Shown here: in pieces, positions 1 to 6,482 of the stretch | Numbering within the stretch: position 1 is the stretch's first letter | How the letters are laid out: every line of letters starts with the position of its first letter | Assembly (NCBI GenBank): GCA_021129895.1 | Contig: JAJOKL010000135.1 | Location: 1 to 10,438, forward strand | Source: Candidatus Bipolaricaulota bacterium | GTDB taxonomy: Bacteria; Bipolaricaulota; Bipolaricaulia; Bipolaricaulales; Bipolaricaulaceae | Direction of reading: 5' to 3' | DNA: 10,438 bases | The notes under the pieces: generated by a model | The model's database searches: none | What the model saw: the letters and a program-made list of their open reading frames with translations, nothing else | Told to the model about the DNA's origin: nothing | Translations under genes and position numbers: made by a program

Positions 1-146
1 AGCCTTGCCCTACAGAGAAGTCCCCAGCCGGAGGCCCCCAACGCTAAACACGTACCCCCAATCCATTGGTTGCGCCAGAGCCGGTTTTTAGACTCATAAA
101 TACTCGGCGAGGCCGGTGAGCTGTCCGGTTCGGGGAACCAGGTATA
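1..146. other. Leader region without a recognisable gene
   Basis: No confident gene is visible before rimP. One + frame stays open from the left edge to a TAA at 97-99 (about 32 codons), which could be the tail of an upstream gene, but the peptide resembles nothing I recognise. A run of five T at 85-89 follows GC-rich sequence, but I find no convincing stem to make it a terminator. A weak promoter-like pair, TTGGTT (66-71) and TAGACT (89-94) with 17 bp between, is also present. The best-supported signals are the -10 box at 143-148 and the inverted repeat at 127-139, listed separately. Confidence 0.5.
127..139. repeat. Short inverted repeat just upstream of the -10 box
   Basis: GGTTC and GAACC flank a GGG spacer, giving a perfect 5-bp inverted repeat 3 bases before TATAAT. 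It lies in the promoter spacer, where a repressor or activator could bind. If transcription begins further upstream it would be a small hairpin before rimP. The repeat is short enough to be chance, and no regulator is encoded nearby. Confidence 0.25.
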
Positions 147-148
147 AT
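143..148 (+). promoter_or_regulatory. Consensus -10 box (TATAAT), possibly of a leaderless rimP promoter
   Basis: The hexamer is a perfect sigma-70-type -10 element and overlaps the first possible rimP ATG (147). A start of transcription 6-8 bases downstream falls at 154-156, exactly on the second in-frame ATG (156), so the mRNA could begin at the start codon. No good -35 hexamer is found 16-18 bp upstream and there is no TG extension, so the promoter call rests on the -10 and its spacing to ATG 156. Such -10-to-ATG spacing is known for leaderless genes, for example in Deinococcus-Thermus. A chance match is possible. Confidence 0.42.
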
Positions 149-626
149 GTCCAAGATGAGCAGCTTACGGGAAAAGCTGGATACCATTCTGCGTCAAGGG
201 GCACGCGAGGCCCAAGTGGAGCTCTATCACTGGGAGCTGTCCGGAGCCGGGCCGCGGGCCCGACTGCTTGTTTACATCGATACCCCCACCGGGGTGACCC
301 TGAAGGACTGCGAGCGGACCAGCCGGGCAATTGAAGCCCTGCTTGAGGCACAAGATCCCATCGCAACTCCCTACGTGCTTGAGGTGTCTTCCCCCGGAAT
401 AGAACGTAGGCTGTGGGAACGGTGGCACTTCGAGCGGGCGGTGGGGAAGAAGGTGAAACTGTTCCTCAAGCCGGCCCGGGGGAGGAAGAACGTGCTGGTG
501 GGGAAATTGGCTGAGGTGACCCAGGACAAGGTGATAGTGGACCATCAGGGGCAGCGGTTGGAGGCGGACTTCTCCGAGATCACTCGGGCTCAGGTGGTGT
601 ACGAACCGGGGACGGAGGGCAAATGA
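147..626 (+). CDS. rimP: Ribosome maturation factor RimP
   Basis: RimP binds the nascent 30S subunit in the cytoplasm and is needed for its maturation. The 159-residue product has the usual RimP length. The N-terminal domain carries the family block with DCERTSRAIE (54-63), DPI (70-72) and the hallmark LEVSSPG (78-84). The C-terminal SH3-like beta domain covers about 90-155 (KVKLFLK, then GKLAEV, then VIVDHQGQ). Here the residues after SSPG read IERRL, where DRPL is more usual. The start is uncertain: ATG 147 overlaps a TATAAT box and has only a weak upstream GGGGAA/AGG, while ATG 156, in the same frame, would suit a leaderless message and removes only three residues. The stop overlaps the nusA start in an ATGA, so the two are probably translated together. 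rimP-nusA is the common bacterial order. Confidence 0.95.
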   Translation: MSKMSSLREKLDTILRQGAREAQVELYHWELSGAGPRARLLVYIDTPTGVTLKDCERTSRAIEALLEAQDPIATPYVLEVSSPGIERRLWERWHFERAVGKKVKLFLKPARGRKNVLVGKLAEVTQDKVIVDHQGQRLEADFSEITRAQVVYEPGTEGK

Positions 627-1561
627 ACATCGACTTCCTGGAAGCGCTGGAGGAGATGGCCCGGGAGCGGGGGATCGACCGAGAGGCGGCTTACGAGGCC
701 ATGGAGACGGGCATAGCCGCCGGCTGGCAGGCCGAGTTCGGGGGGGACGAACCCCCCGAGGTCCACATCGACCGCCGCTCTGGCGACATCTACGTGAACG
801 GAAAGCCGTTCAACCTGTCCAGCCTGGGCCGGATCGCCACTCGCAAGGCGGAGAACGTGTTCCGTCAGGAGATCCTGCGCCGCCGCCGGGAGGCCCTATA
901 TGACATGTACTCCGCCCGCATCGGGGAGATCATCAACGGCTCCGTGCACCGGTTCGAGGGCCGCAACGTGTGGATCAACCTGGGGGAGGTGGAGGCACTG
1001 CTCCCCGAGGAGGAGCGCATCCCCGGCGAAAGGTACATCACCGGCCGCAGGCTGAGAGCCTACCTGTATCAGGTGGAGAAGACGCAAGGGGATCCCCGGA
1101 TCTACGTGTCCAGGGCTCACCCTCAGTTCGTGGCCAAGCTCCTGGAATTGGAGGTCCCGGAGATCGAGCAGGGGCTATTGGAGATCGTGAAGGCGGCGCG
1201 GGTCCCCGGGGTGCGCACCAAGGTGCTGCTCCGGGCCCTGGACCCGAGGATAGATCCGGTGGGCACCTGCGTGGGAGCAGGGGGGGTGCGCATCCGGGCG
1301 GTGAGCCGCGAGCTGGCCGGCGAAAAGGTGGACATCATCCGCTGGAGCGAGGACGTCCGGGACGTGATCAAAGGGAGCCTCGCCCCGGCCAGCGTGCTCG
1401 ATGTCGAACTGGACCAGGAGGAGAAAAAGACCATCGTCACTGTACCCGCAAGCGAGATGTCCTTGGCCATCGGCCGCGATGGCCACAACGCGGAGCTCGC
1501 GGCCAAGATCACCGGCTATGACATCGAAATCCGGGCCCCAGCCGGGGAAGAGTCCTCCTAA
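623..1561 (+). CDS. nusA: Transcription termination/antitermination factor NusA (short form)
   Basis: NusA binds RNA polymerase and nascent RNA and modulates pausing, termination and antitermination. Order in the 312-residue product: polymerase-binding N-terminal domain (1 to about 97), S1 domain (about 98-165, from GEIINGSVHRFEGRNVWINLG into the RIYVSRAHP strand), KH1 (about 185-255, VGAGGVRIRAV around 217-226) and KH2 (about 258-305, AIGRDGHN at 282-289). It ends right after KH2, without the acidic repeats of enterobacterial NusA. The N-terminal domain looks shortened: after the RSGDIYV strand (52-58) the chain passes almost directly to LGRIATRKAENV (68-79), so the 30-40 residue acidic segment usually found there is missing. 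ATG 623 overlaps the rimP stop (ATGA) and has GGAGGG at 614-619. infB and the small ribosomal genes that often follow nusA are absent. Confidence 0.95.
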   Translation: MNIDFLEALEEMARERGIDREAAYEAMETGIAAGWQAEFGGDEPPEVHIDRRSGDIYVNGKPFNLSSLGRIATRKAENVFRQEILRRRREALYDMYSARIGEIINGSVHRFEGRNVWINLGEVEALLPEEERIPGERYITGRRLRAYLYQVEKTQGDPRIYVSRAHPQFVAKLLELEVPEIEQGLLEIVKAARVPGVRTKVLLRALDPRIDPVGTCVGAGGVRIRAVSRELAGEKVDIIRWSEDVRDVIKGSLAPASVLDVELDQEEKKTIVTVPASEMSLAIGRDGHNAELAAKITGYDIEIRAPAGEESS

Positions 1562-4334
1562 AACCGGACTCTTCCGCTCCCGAATCCTGGACGGGATCGT
1601 CTACCTCTCCCGCCGCCAGGCGGTGGTGGTGGTGGCCGTCACCGCAGTGCTGGTGGGCTTCAGCCTCTATTACATCCGAGACATCCCCATTCGTAGCTCT
1701 TACCTGGACCTCCTCCCCCGCCAGGACCCCCTGATCGAAAAATATCGGGCCAAGGAGGAGGAACTCACCGCCACCGATTACGCCGCCATCCTCCTTTCCC
1801 TCACCGCCCCCCCGGAGGACGCTGAAGAGGGCAAGGCTCGCCTGCGGGCAGCGGCCGACCGGTTGATCACCATCCTGTTGCGTTCCCCGGAGATAACCAG
1901 AGCTTCTTACCGAATCGGCGAGGAGATCACCTATCCAGAGGAATTGCTCCTGTTCCAAAAGCTCACTCCCGAGGACCTGACCGCGCTCCAGGAGAGCGCC
2001 GAGGAAACCATGGCTGTGCTGTCCCAGCTCCCCCCGCCGGAGGTCCAACGCCTGCCAGCATTGACCGGGTTCGATCCTGCCCAGCTCCAACTGGCCGACA
2101 CCGACCAGCTCCTGTCCCAGGTGGAGGAGTTAGTGGCACTCGGGGAAGCGGGCCTGGATGTGCTGGGGGTGCTGCCCCAGCTGCAAGGCCCCCTGCACCG
2201 AGCGGCGGAGGTCATCCGCCGGGTGGAGGGGGCTCCCGCACGCGGCACCACCCCCGCAGGCACCGAGCTCTTCTCCCAAGACGGCACCAAACTGGTGTTG
2301 CAGGTGTGGCCGGCCCAACCGGTCTACACCGGCCTCACCTACTGCCAAGAGATCCATCGCCTCCTCACCGAAGCCGTCTCCCAAGCGGAACTTCCCGACC
2401 TGGGCGTGGAAGCGGCGATCACCGGGCCGTACACCATGGTCACCGAGACCAACGCGGTGATCCGCGATGACATGAACTTCACCACCTGGATCTCTTCCGC
2501 CGGGGTGCTGGTGCTCCTTTCCCTCACCTTCGCCAGTCTGTCCCTCACCCTGGTGGCCCTGTTTCCGCTATTGGTATCGGCGCTGTTCACCATCGCCTGG
2601 GCGAAGCTGGCGGTAGGGGGGTTCAACCTGGTCACTACCTTCCTCCCGGCCCTGGTGTTGGGGCTCGGGATCGACTTCTCCATCCATCTCCTCGCCCGGT
2701 ACGTGGAGGAGAGGCAGGCGGGCCGGTCGGTGGGAGGTGCCCTGGCGGTGGCCATGCGGCGCAAAGGGGAGGGTTCCTTGGCGGCGGCCCTGACCACCGC
2801 CGCCGTGTTCCTAGCCCTGCTGGTGTCGCGCTCCCGGGCCCTGGAGGAGATGGGGGTGATCATGACCATGGGGATCGTGGTTGCCTTCCTGGCCGCTATG
2901 CTGCTCACCCCCAGCTTGATCGTGCTTGGATATGTGGCCCTGCGGCGACGGTTCCGAGAGTGGATCCCGTTTCGGAGGGAATCGCTGGCCCGGGGCTATC
3001 GGAACTTGCTGCCTCAACGGAGGGCGGTGGTGACCATCACCATCGGACTCACCCTGGCCCTGTTCTATCAGGTGAGCCAGATAGAGTTCCGGTTCGCCAG
3101 CAAACAGCTCGCGCCCCGCACACATGCGGCAGAGGTGGCCCAGGAGATCCTGCGCGAGCTCCCCGGAGAAGTGACCTTCGGCGATCAGTTCGTGTTCTTC
3201 GTGAAGGACCCTGCCCAGCTGGGAACGCTGGAGGAGGCGCTGGCGGAAAATCCGCTGGTCACCGGAATCGACTCCCTGCGCCAGCTTCTGCCCCAGGAAC
3301 TCTTGCGGGGGAAGGCTTCTCTCCAGGACGTCCCCATCCAGGAGATGGTCTCCGCTCTGGAAGGACTGGAAGCAGCCCTTTCGCGCTGGGACGAGCTTCG
3401 TAGGGACCTGGCCCAATTGGCCCCCGCTTTGTCTTCTTTGGAGTTCGTCTCCCTTTTGGCCGGGGACGCGGAAACAGCGACCCGCATCAGTGGGCTCCTG
3501 CCCCGGCTGGCGGAGCTGCACCGGGAAATGGGCGACATCGACGCTCCGGCCCTTCTGGAACTGGCGAGGCAGCTGGTCGCCGACGCCAAGGTGATCCAGG
3601 AGTTCCTGGGGCGGCTAGCGGCTTTGCCGGACGAGCCGGGGCTGCTGCGGGCACTGGTGGAGGTGCTCCCCGAACAGCTGAAGGAGGTTTACTATTCGCC
3701 TACCTCCCAGGCCTTCCTGCTGCGGGCCCAGATGTCCCCCCGGCTTTACGAGGGGGATAACCTGGAGGCCTTCGTGCAGTGGGCCCAGGGATTGGGAGTG
3801 GAATTCTATGGGGTCCCGGAGGTGCAGGCCCGGCTTGAGGCCTACATGAAGCGGGACTTCGCCTGGTCCACCGGGGTGGCGGTGTTTCTCATCGGCCTCC
3901 TGGTGTGGAGAAGTTTCGGCCGGTGGCGGGAGGCGGCGTTGGCCATCTCCCCCCTGGTGATCGGATACCTGTGGATGCTAGCCGGGATGAGGCTTATGGG
4001 TATCGCGTTCAACTTCACCAACATCGTCATTTCCCCCCTCCTCATCGGCATCGGGGTGGACAGCGCCATCCACATCCTGCACCGGATCGAAGAGGAACGC
4101 CGAGCGGGTCATAAACATCCTCATGCCCAGGGGGCAGCGGCCACCTTGGTCCCGATCCTGTCCACTTCCCTTACCACCATGCTGGTGTTCGGGACCCTGA
4201 TCGCCGCCCGCACCCCCGGCCTCAGGCAGTTGGGCATCTCAGCCCTGCTGGGCCTGGGGTTCACCCTGCTCGCCAGCCTGCTGTTTTTGCCCTGCGCCGC
4301 GGCCTGGCTTGATGAAACACGCCAGGGCGACTAA
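1518..4334 (+). CDS. RND/MMPL-type exporter with two membrane modules
   Basis: This is a 938-residue integral membrane protein (from ATG 1518) with the RND/MMPL layout: TM1 (about 35-53), a soluble loop of about 265 residues, TM2-6 (about 321-474), TM7 (about 503-520), a second loop of about 260 residues, then TM8-12 (about 781-935). Each half has the family motif in its TM4: GLGIDFSIHLLARY (D386) and GIGVDSAIHILHR (D848), the likely proton-relay acidic residues. Such proteins export lipids, hopanoids or hydrophobic compounds by proton antiport; the substrate cannot be told here. No adaptor, outer-membrane channel or lipid gene is adjacent. The start is uncertain: the frame is open from ATG 1401, ATGs lie at 1479 and 1518, and none has a good SD. 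Sequence before about 1561 reads like a shadow of nusA, so ATG 1518 (44-bp overlap) is a compromise and CTG 1587 is possible. Confidence 0.88.
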   Translation: MTSKSGPQPGKSPPKTGLFRSRILDGIVYLSRRQAVVVVAVTAVLVGFSLYYIRDIPIRSSYLDLLPRQDPLIEKYRAKEEELTATDYAAILLSLTAPPEDAEEGKARLRAAADRLITILLRSPEITRASYRIGEEITYPEELLLFQKLTPEDLTALQESAEETMAVLSQLPPPEVQRLPALTGFDPAQLQLADTDQLLSQVEELVALGEAGLDVLGVLPQLQGPLHRAAEVIRRVEGAPARGTTPAGTELFSQDGTKLVLQVWPAQPVYTGLTYCQEIHRLLTEAVSQAELPDLGVEAAITGPYTMVTETNAVIRDDMNFTTWISSAGVLVLLSLTFASLSLTLVALFPLLVSALFTIAWAKLAVGGFNLVTTFLPALVLGLGIDFSIHLLARYVEERQAGRSVGGALAVAMRRKGEGSLAAALTTAAVFLALLVSRSRALEEMGVIMTMGIVVAFLAAMLLTPSLIVLGYVALRRRFREWIPFRRESLARGYRNLLPQRRAVVTITIGLTLALFYQVSQIEFRFASKQLAPRTHAAEVAQEILRELPGEVTFGDQFVFFVKDPAQLGTLEEALAENPLVTGIDSLRQLLPQELLRGKASLQDVPIQEMVSALEGLEAALSRWDELRRDLAQLAPALSSLEFVSLLAGDAETATRISGLLPRLAELHREMGDIDAPALLELARQLVADAKVIQEFLGRLAALPDEPGLLRALVEVLPEQLKEVYYSPTSQAFLLRAQMSPRLYEGDNLEAFVQWAQGLGVEFYGVPEVQARLEAYMKRDFAWSTGVAVFLIGLLVWRSFGRWREAALAISPLVIGYLWMLAGMRLMGIAFNFTNIVISPLLIGIGVDSAIHILHRIEEERRAGHKHPHAQGAAATLVPILSTSLTTMLVFGTLIAARTPGLRQLGISALLGLGFTLLASLLFLPCAAAWLDETRQGD

Positions 4335-4340
4335 ATTGAC

Positions 4341-4361
4341 GCCGGCCAATTCCAAACCGGC
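4341..4361 (+). other. Intergenic hairpin upstream of rny
   Basis: GCCGG (4341-4345) and CCGGC (4357-4361) can pair around an 11-base loop in the 46-bp gap between the exporter gene and rny. No T run follows, so it is not a typical intrinsic terminator. It could be a processing or stability element in the transcript. The rny ribosome binding site (GAGGGTGG, 4364-4371) begins three bases after it. A chance pairing in GC-rich DNA is possible. Confidence 0.3.
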
Positions 4362-4380
4362 CCGAGGGTGGTGACATGAC

Positions 4381-5910
4381 ATGGTCGGGACCTTACAGAC
4401 GGCACTGATAGCCTTCGTAGCCCTCCTCCTGGGCCTGGCGGGGGGTCTCCTCATCGCCAACGTCAGGGCCAAGATCGTGGGCAAGCGTGCCCAAGCCTTG
4501 ATCGAGGAGGCCCGCGAGGAAGCCGAGCGGATCAGAAAAGAGAGGCTCCTCGCAGCTCAAGCGGAGATCCAAGAGCTCCGGGAACGAGAGGAACAGCGCC
4601 TCAAACGCAAAGAAGCCGAGCTCGCCCAGATGGAGGAGCAGATCCTCCAAAAGGAAGCACGCCTGGGCAAGAAGAGCAACTACCTGGAGATGATCGAGGA
4701 CTCGCTCCGCAAGGACGAGGCCGAGCTGCAGCGCCTGTTGGAGATGGGGCAGAAGCTCCTCAGCGAGGAGCGGGCATTGCTGGAGCGCCTGGCCGGGCTT
4801 ACCCAGGAGGAAGCGAAGGAATACCTGCTCAAGTTGGTGGAGGCGGAGTCGGAGCGCTACTTCGCCCGCAAGATAGCGGAGGTTGAGCGCCGGACCAAGC
4901 AGGAGGCGGAGCGTCGGGCCCGCCGCATCCTGGCCACAGCCGTGCAACGCTACGCCGTGGAGTTCGCGGAGGAGGCCACGGTGACCGCGGTGCCCCTCCC
5001 CTCGGACGACTTCAAGGGCCGCATCATCGGCAGAGAAGGCCGAAACATCCGCACCTTCGAGGCGCTGACCGGGGTGGAGGTGCTGGTGGACGACACTCCG
5101 GACGTGGTGGTGTTGTCCTCCTTCCACCCCATCCGCAGGGAGATCGCCCGCCTGGCGTTGGAGCGACTCATCGAGGACGGCCGCATCCACCCCGCCCACA
5201 TCGAGGAGAAGGTGCGCAAGGCCAAGGAACGAGTCGAGGAGCTGATCCGGGAGCACGGGGAGCGGGCGGCGTTCGAGGCGGGGGTGGATCTCCCACCGGA
5301 GCTGATCCTGCTTCTGGGAAAACTCCACTTCCGCACCAGCTATGGGCAGAACCAGCTCAAGCACTCCCTGGAGGTGAGCTTTCTGGCCCGCCTTCTGGCT
5401 GAGGAGATCGGCATCGATCCTCGGCCGGCCCAGCGGGCCGGGCTCCTCCATGACATCGGCAAGGCTGTGGACCACGATGTGGAGGGCCCACACGCCCTGA
5501 TCGGGGCGGACCTGGCCCGCCGGTACGGGGAGCCGTGGCCCATCGTGAACGCCATCGCCGCCCATCACGAGAACGTGGAGCCGGCCACGGTGACCGCGGT
5601 GTTGATCCAGGCAGCCGACGCGCTGTCCGCCGCCCGGCCCGGGGCCCGTCAGGAGACCTACGAGCGGTACATCCAACGCCTGGAGGAGCTGGAGAAGTTG
5701 GCCGAGGCCTACCCTCAGGTGAAGGAGGCCTACGCCATCCAGGCCGGGCGGGAGGTGCGGGTGATCGTGAGGCCTGAAAAGACCACAGATGACATGGCCG
5801 CAAAACTGGCGTATGATATTGCCCGCAAGATAGAAGAGCAGACCCAATATCCAGGGGAGATCAAGGTAACCGTGATCCGCCAGATCCAGTACGTGGAGAC
5901 GGCGAGGTAA
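4381..5910 (+). CDS. rny: Ribonuclease Y
   Basis: RNase Y is a membrane-anchored endoribonuclease that initiates mRNA decay and processing in many bacteria lacking RNase E. The 509-residue product has the standard family length and order: one N-terminal transmembrane helix (about 4-28), a long charged coiled coil (about 35-185), a KH domain with GRIIGREGRNIR (213-224), and an HD domain with metal-binding residues in QLKHS (H328), LLHDIGK (H357, D358), AAHHEN (H395, H396) and AADALS (D412). The C-terminal domain (about 430-509) is complete. ATG 4381 is chosen because the nearby ATG 4376 and GTG 4371 lie in other frames and stop quickly; GAGGGTGG lies about 9 bases upstream. The gene is followed at 10 bp by spoVS. 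B. subtilis has ymdB between these two genes, and it is missing here. All recognised catalytic residues appear intact. Confidence 0.97.
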   Translation: MVGTLQTALIAFVALLLGLAGGLLIANVRAKIVGKRAQALIEEAREEAERIRKERLLAAQAEIQELREREEQRLKRKEAELAQMEEQILQKEARLGKKSNYLEMIEDSLRKDEAELQRLLEMGQKLLSEERALLERLAGLTQEEAKEYLLKLVEAESERYFARKIAEVERRTKQEAERRARRILATAVQRYAVEFAEEATVTAVPLPSDDFKGRIIGREGRNIRTFEALTGVEVLVDDTPDVVVLSSFHPIRREIARLALERLIEDGRIHPAHIEEKVRKAKERVEELIREHGERAAFEAGVDLPPELILLLGKLHFRTSYGQNQLKHSLEVSFLARLLAEEIGIDPRPAQRAGLLHDIGKAVDHDVEGPHALIGADLARRYGEPWPIVNAIAAHHENVEPATVTAVLIQAADALSAARPGARQETYERYIQRLEELEKLAEAYPQVKEAYAIQAGREVRVIVRPEKTTDDMAAKLAYDIARKIEEQTQYPGEIKVTVIRQIQYVETAR

Positions 5911-5920
5911 GGAGGGGAGG

Positions 5921-6250
5921 ATGAACACGCTGAAGATCGCATCCACATCGAACGCCAGCGCTGCTGCCGGTGCAGTGGCGAACACCATCCGCGAGGAGGG
6001 CATCGCCGAACTGCAGGCCATTGGCCCCAAGGCGGTGAACCAGGCAGTCAAGTGCATCGCCATCGCCCGTGGCTATGTAGCCCCCAGCGGCCTGGACCTG
6101 TTCTTCGTGCCCTCGTTCGTGGACGCGGAGATCGGAGGCGAGACCAAGACGGCCCTCAGGTTCACGGTCAGGTCCCGCACCCCGGTGACCAGCCTACGCC
6201 CGCGCACGCGCAAGGGAGGGGCGTCCGCTGAAGAGTGGCAGAACATCTAG
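5921..6250 (+). CDS. spoVS: SpoVS-family small protein with extended C-terminus
   Basis: Residues 1-86 match the stage V sporulation protein S family (an Alba-like fold, usually about 86 residues). Conserved blocks include LQAIGPKAVNQAVK (31-44), AIARGYVAPSGLDL (47-60) and FVPSFVDAEIGGE (62-74). In B. subtilis SpoVS affects septation and sporulation, but the family is also common in non-sporulating bacteria such as Thermus and Thermotoga, where nucleic-acid binding is proposed; no sporulation should be inferred here. ATG 5921 is preceded by AAGGAGG (5909-5915), which overlaps the rny stop. The protein is 109 residues: about 23 extra, basic at first (RPRTRKGG, 93-100), extend beyond the usual end. 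This tail overlaps the probable start of the next gene and contains that gene's SD, so it may be coding space kept for coupling rather than a functional domain. Confidence 0.93.
   Translation: MNTLKIASTSNASAAAGAVANTIREEGIAELQAIGPKAVNQAVKCIAIARGYVAPSGLDLFFVPSFVDAEIGGETKTALRFTVRSRTPVTSLRPRTRKGGASAEEWQNI
6212..6221 (+). promoter_or_regulatory. Shine-Dalgarno sequence inside spoVS that decides a CTG start
   Basis: AAGGGAGGGG contains GGAGG (6215-6219), ending 8 bases before the CTG at 6228. It lies in the spoVS tail. The AtpZ-like frame is open back to a TGA at 6186 and has no ATG, GTG or TTG before TTG 6282, so this SD best serves CTG 6228. Confidence 0.5.
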
Positions 6251-6482
6251 CCCCTGGGCCACCGCCTTCCATACCCTGGCCTTGGTGGGACAGCTCGGGT
6301 TTACCGTGGCAGGCGGGATGGTGGTGGGCTATGGGGCGGGTTACGGGATCGATCTCTTGGCCGGCACCCAAGGGTGGCGGATTGTCGGGTTGTTTTTCGG
6401 GCTCGCCGGTGGGCTGCTGGCAGCCACCCGGACCCTGAAACGGGTGGCCTGGAACGGAAAGGGAGGTGACTCCCACACATGA
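6228..6482 (+). CDS. atpZ: AtpZ/AtpI-like small membrane protein, probable CTG start
   Basis: The 84-residue product has two hydrophobic segments (about 18-42 and 49-68) joined by a short loop, with the family pattern QLGF, then GYGAGYGIDLLAG, then a second helix rich in G and L, and a basic tail. This fits the AtpZ/AtpI group of small proteins linked to F-type ATP synthase, where they help ring assembly or Mg2+ supply. No atp genes are in this window, so that role is inferred from family resemblance alone. The start is CTG 6228 because a strong SD lies 8 bases upstream and the reading back to it (SSPWATAFHTLALVGQLGF) resembles the family N-terminus. The alternative TTG 6282 has no SD and would remove residues 1-18. 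The 5' end overlaps spoVS by 23 bp, and the stop overlaps the next start (ATGA). Confidence 0.75.
   Translation: MKSGRTSSPWATAFHTLALVGQLGFTVAGGMVVGYGAGYGIDLLAGTQGWRIVGLFFGLAGGLLAATRTLKRVAWNGKGGDSHT
6461..6474 (+). promoter_or_regulatory. SD-sequestering hairpin with GNRA-type tetraloop
   Basis: GGGAG (6461-6465) pairs perfectly with CTCCC (6470-6474) around the loop GTGA, a GNRA tetraloop in RNA. The stem and loop contain the near-perfect SD GGAGGTGA (6462-6469) of the gene starting at ATG 6479. When folded, the SD would be hidden. A ribosome finishing the upstream AtpZ-like gene (stop 6480-6482) passes through and opens it, which would couple the two genes. The pairing is seen in the sequence; the regulation is inferred. 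Confidence 0.5.

Noticed and set aside
1..99. Tail of an upstream + strand gene ending at TAA 97-99
   Set aside because: The roughly 32-codon peptide matches no family I know and is too short to support a call.
127..140. tRNA T-arm-like sequence (GGTTC...GAACC)
   Set aside because: The loop has only three bases rather than seven, and no acceptor, anticodon or D arm is found around it.
970..1521. 183-codon + strand frame inside nusA
   Set aside because: It is a frame-shifted reading of nusA dominated by G, R and P, while the nusA frame shows intact S1 and KH motifs.
2811..3521. 236-codon - strand frame inside the exporter gene
   Set aside because: It is antisense shadow of the exporter's second loop, Q/G/R-rich, with no family resemblance or SD.
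4336..4364. TTGACG at 4336-4341 as the -35 of an rny promoter
   Set aside because: No -10-like hexamer occurs 16-18 bp downstream; the region is CCGG-rich.
4393..6063. 556-codon open frame on the - strand opposite rny
   Set aside because: It lies fully antisense to a canonical RNase Y. Its sequence is low-complexity, rich in L, H, G and R, as expected of the shadow of GC-rich coding, with no recognisable domain.
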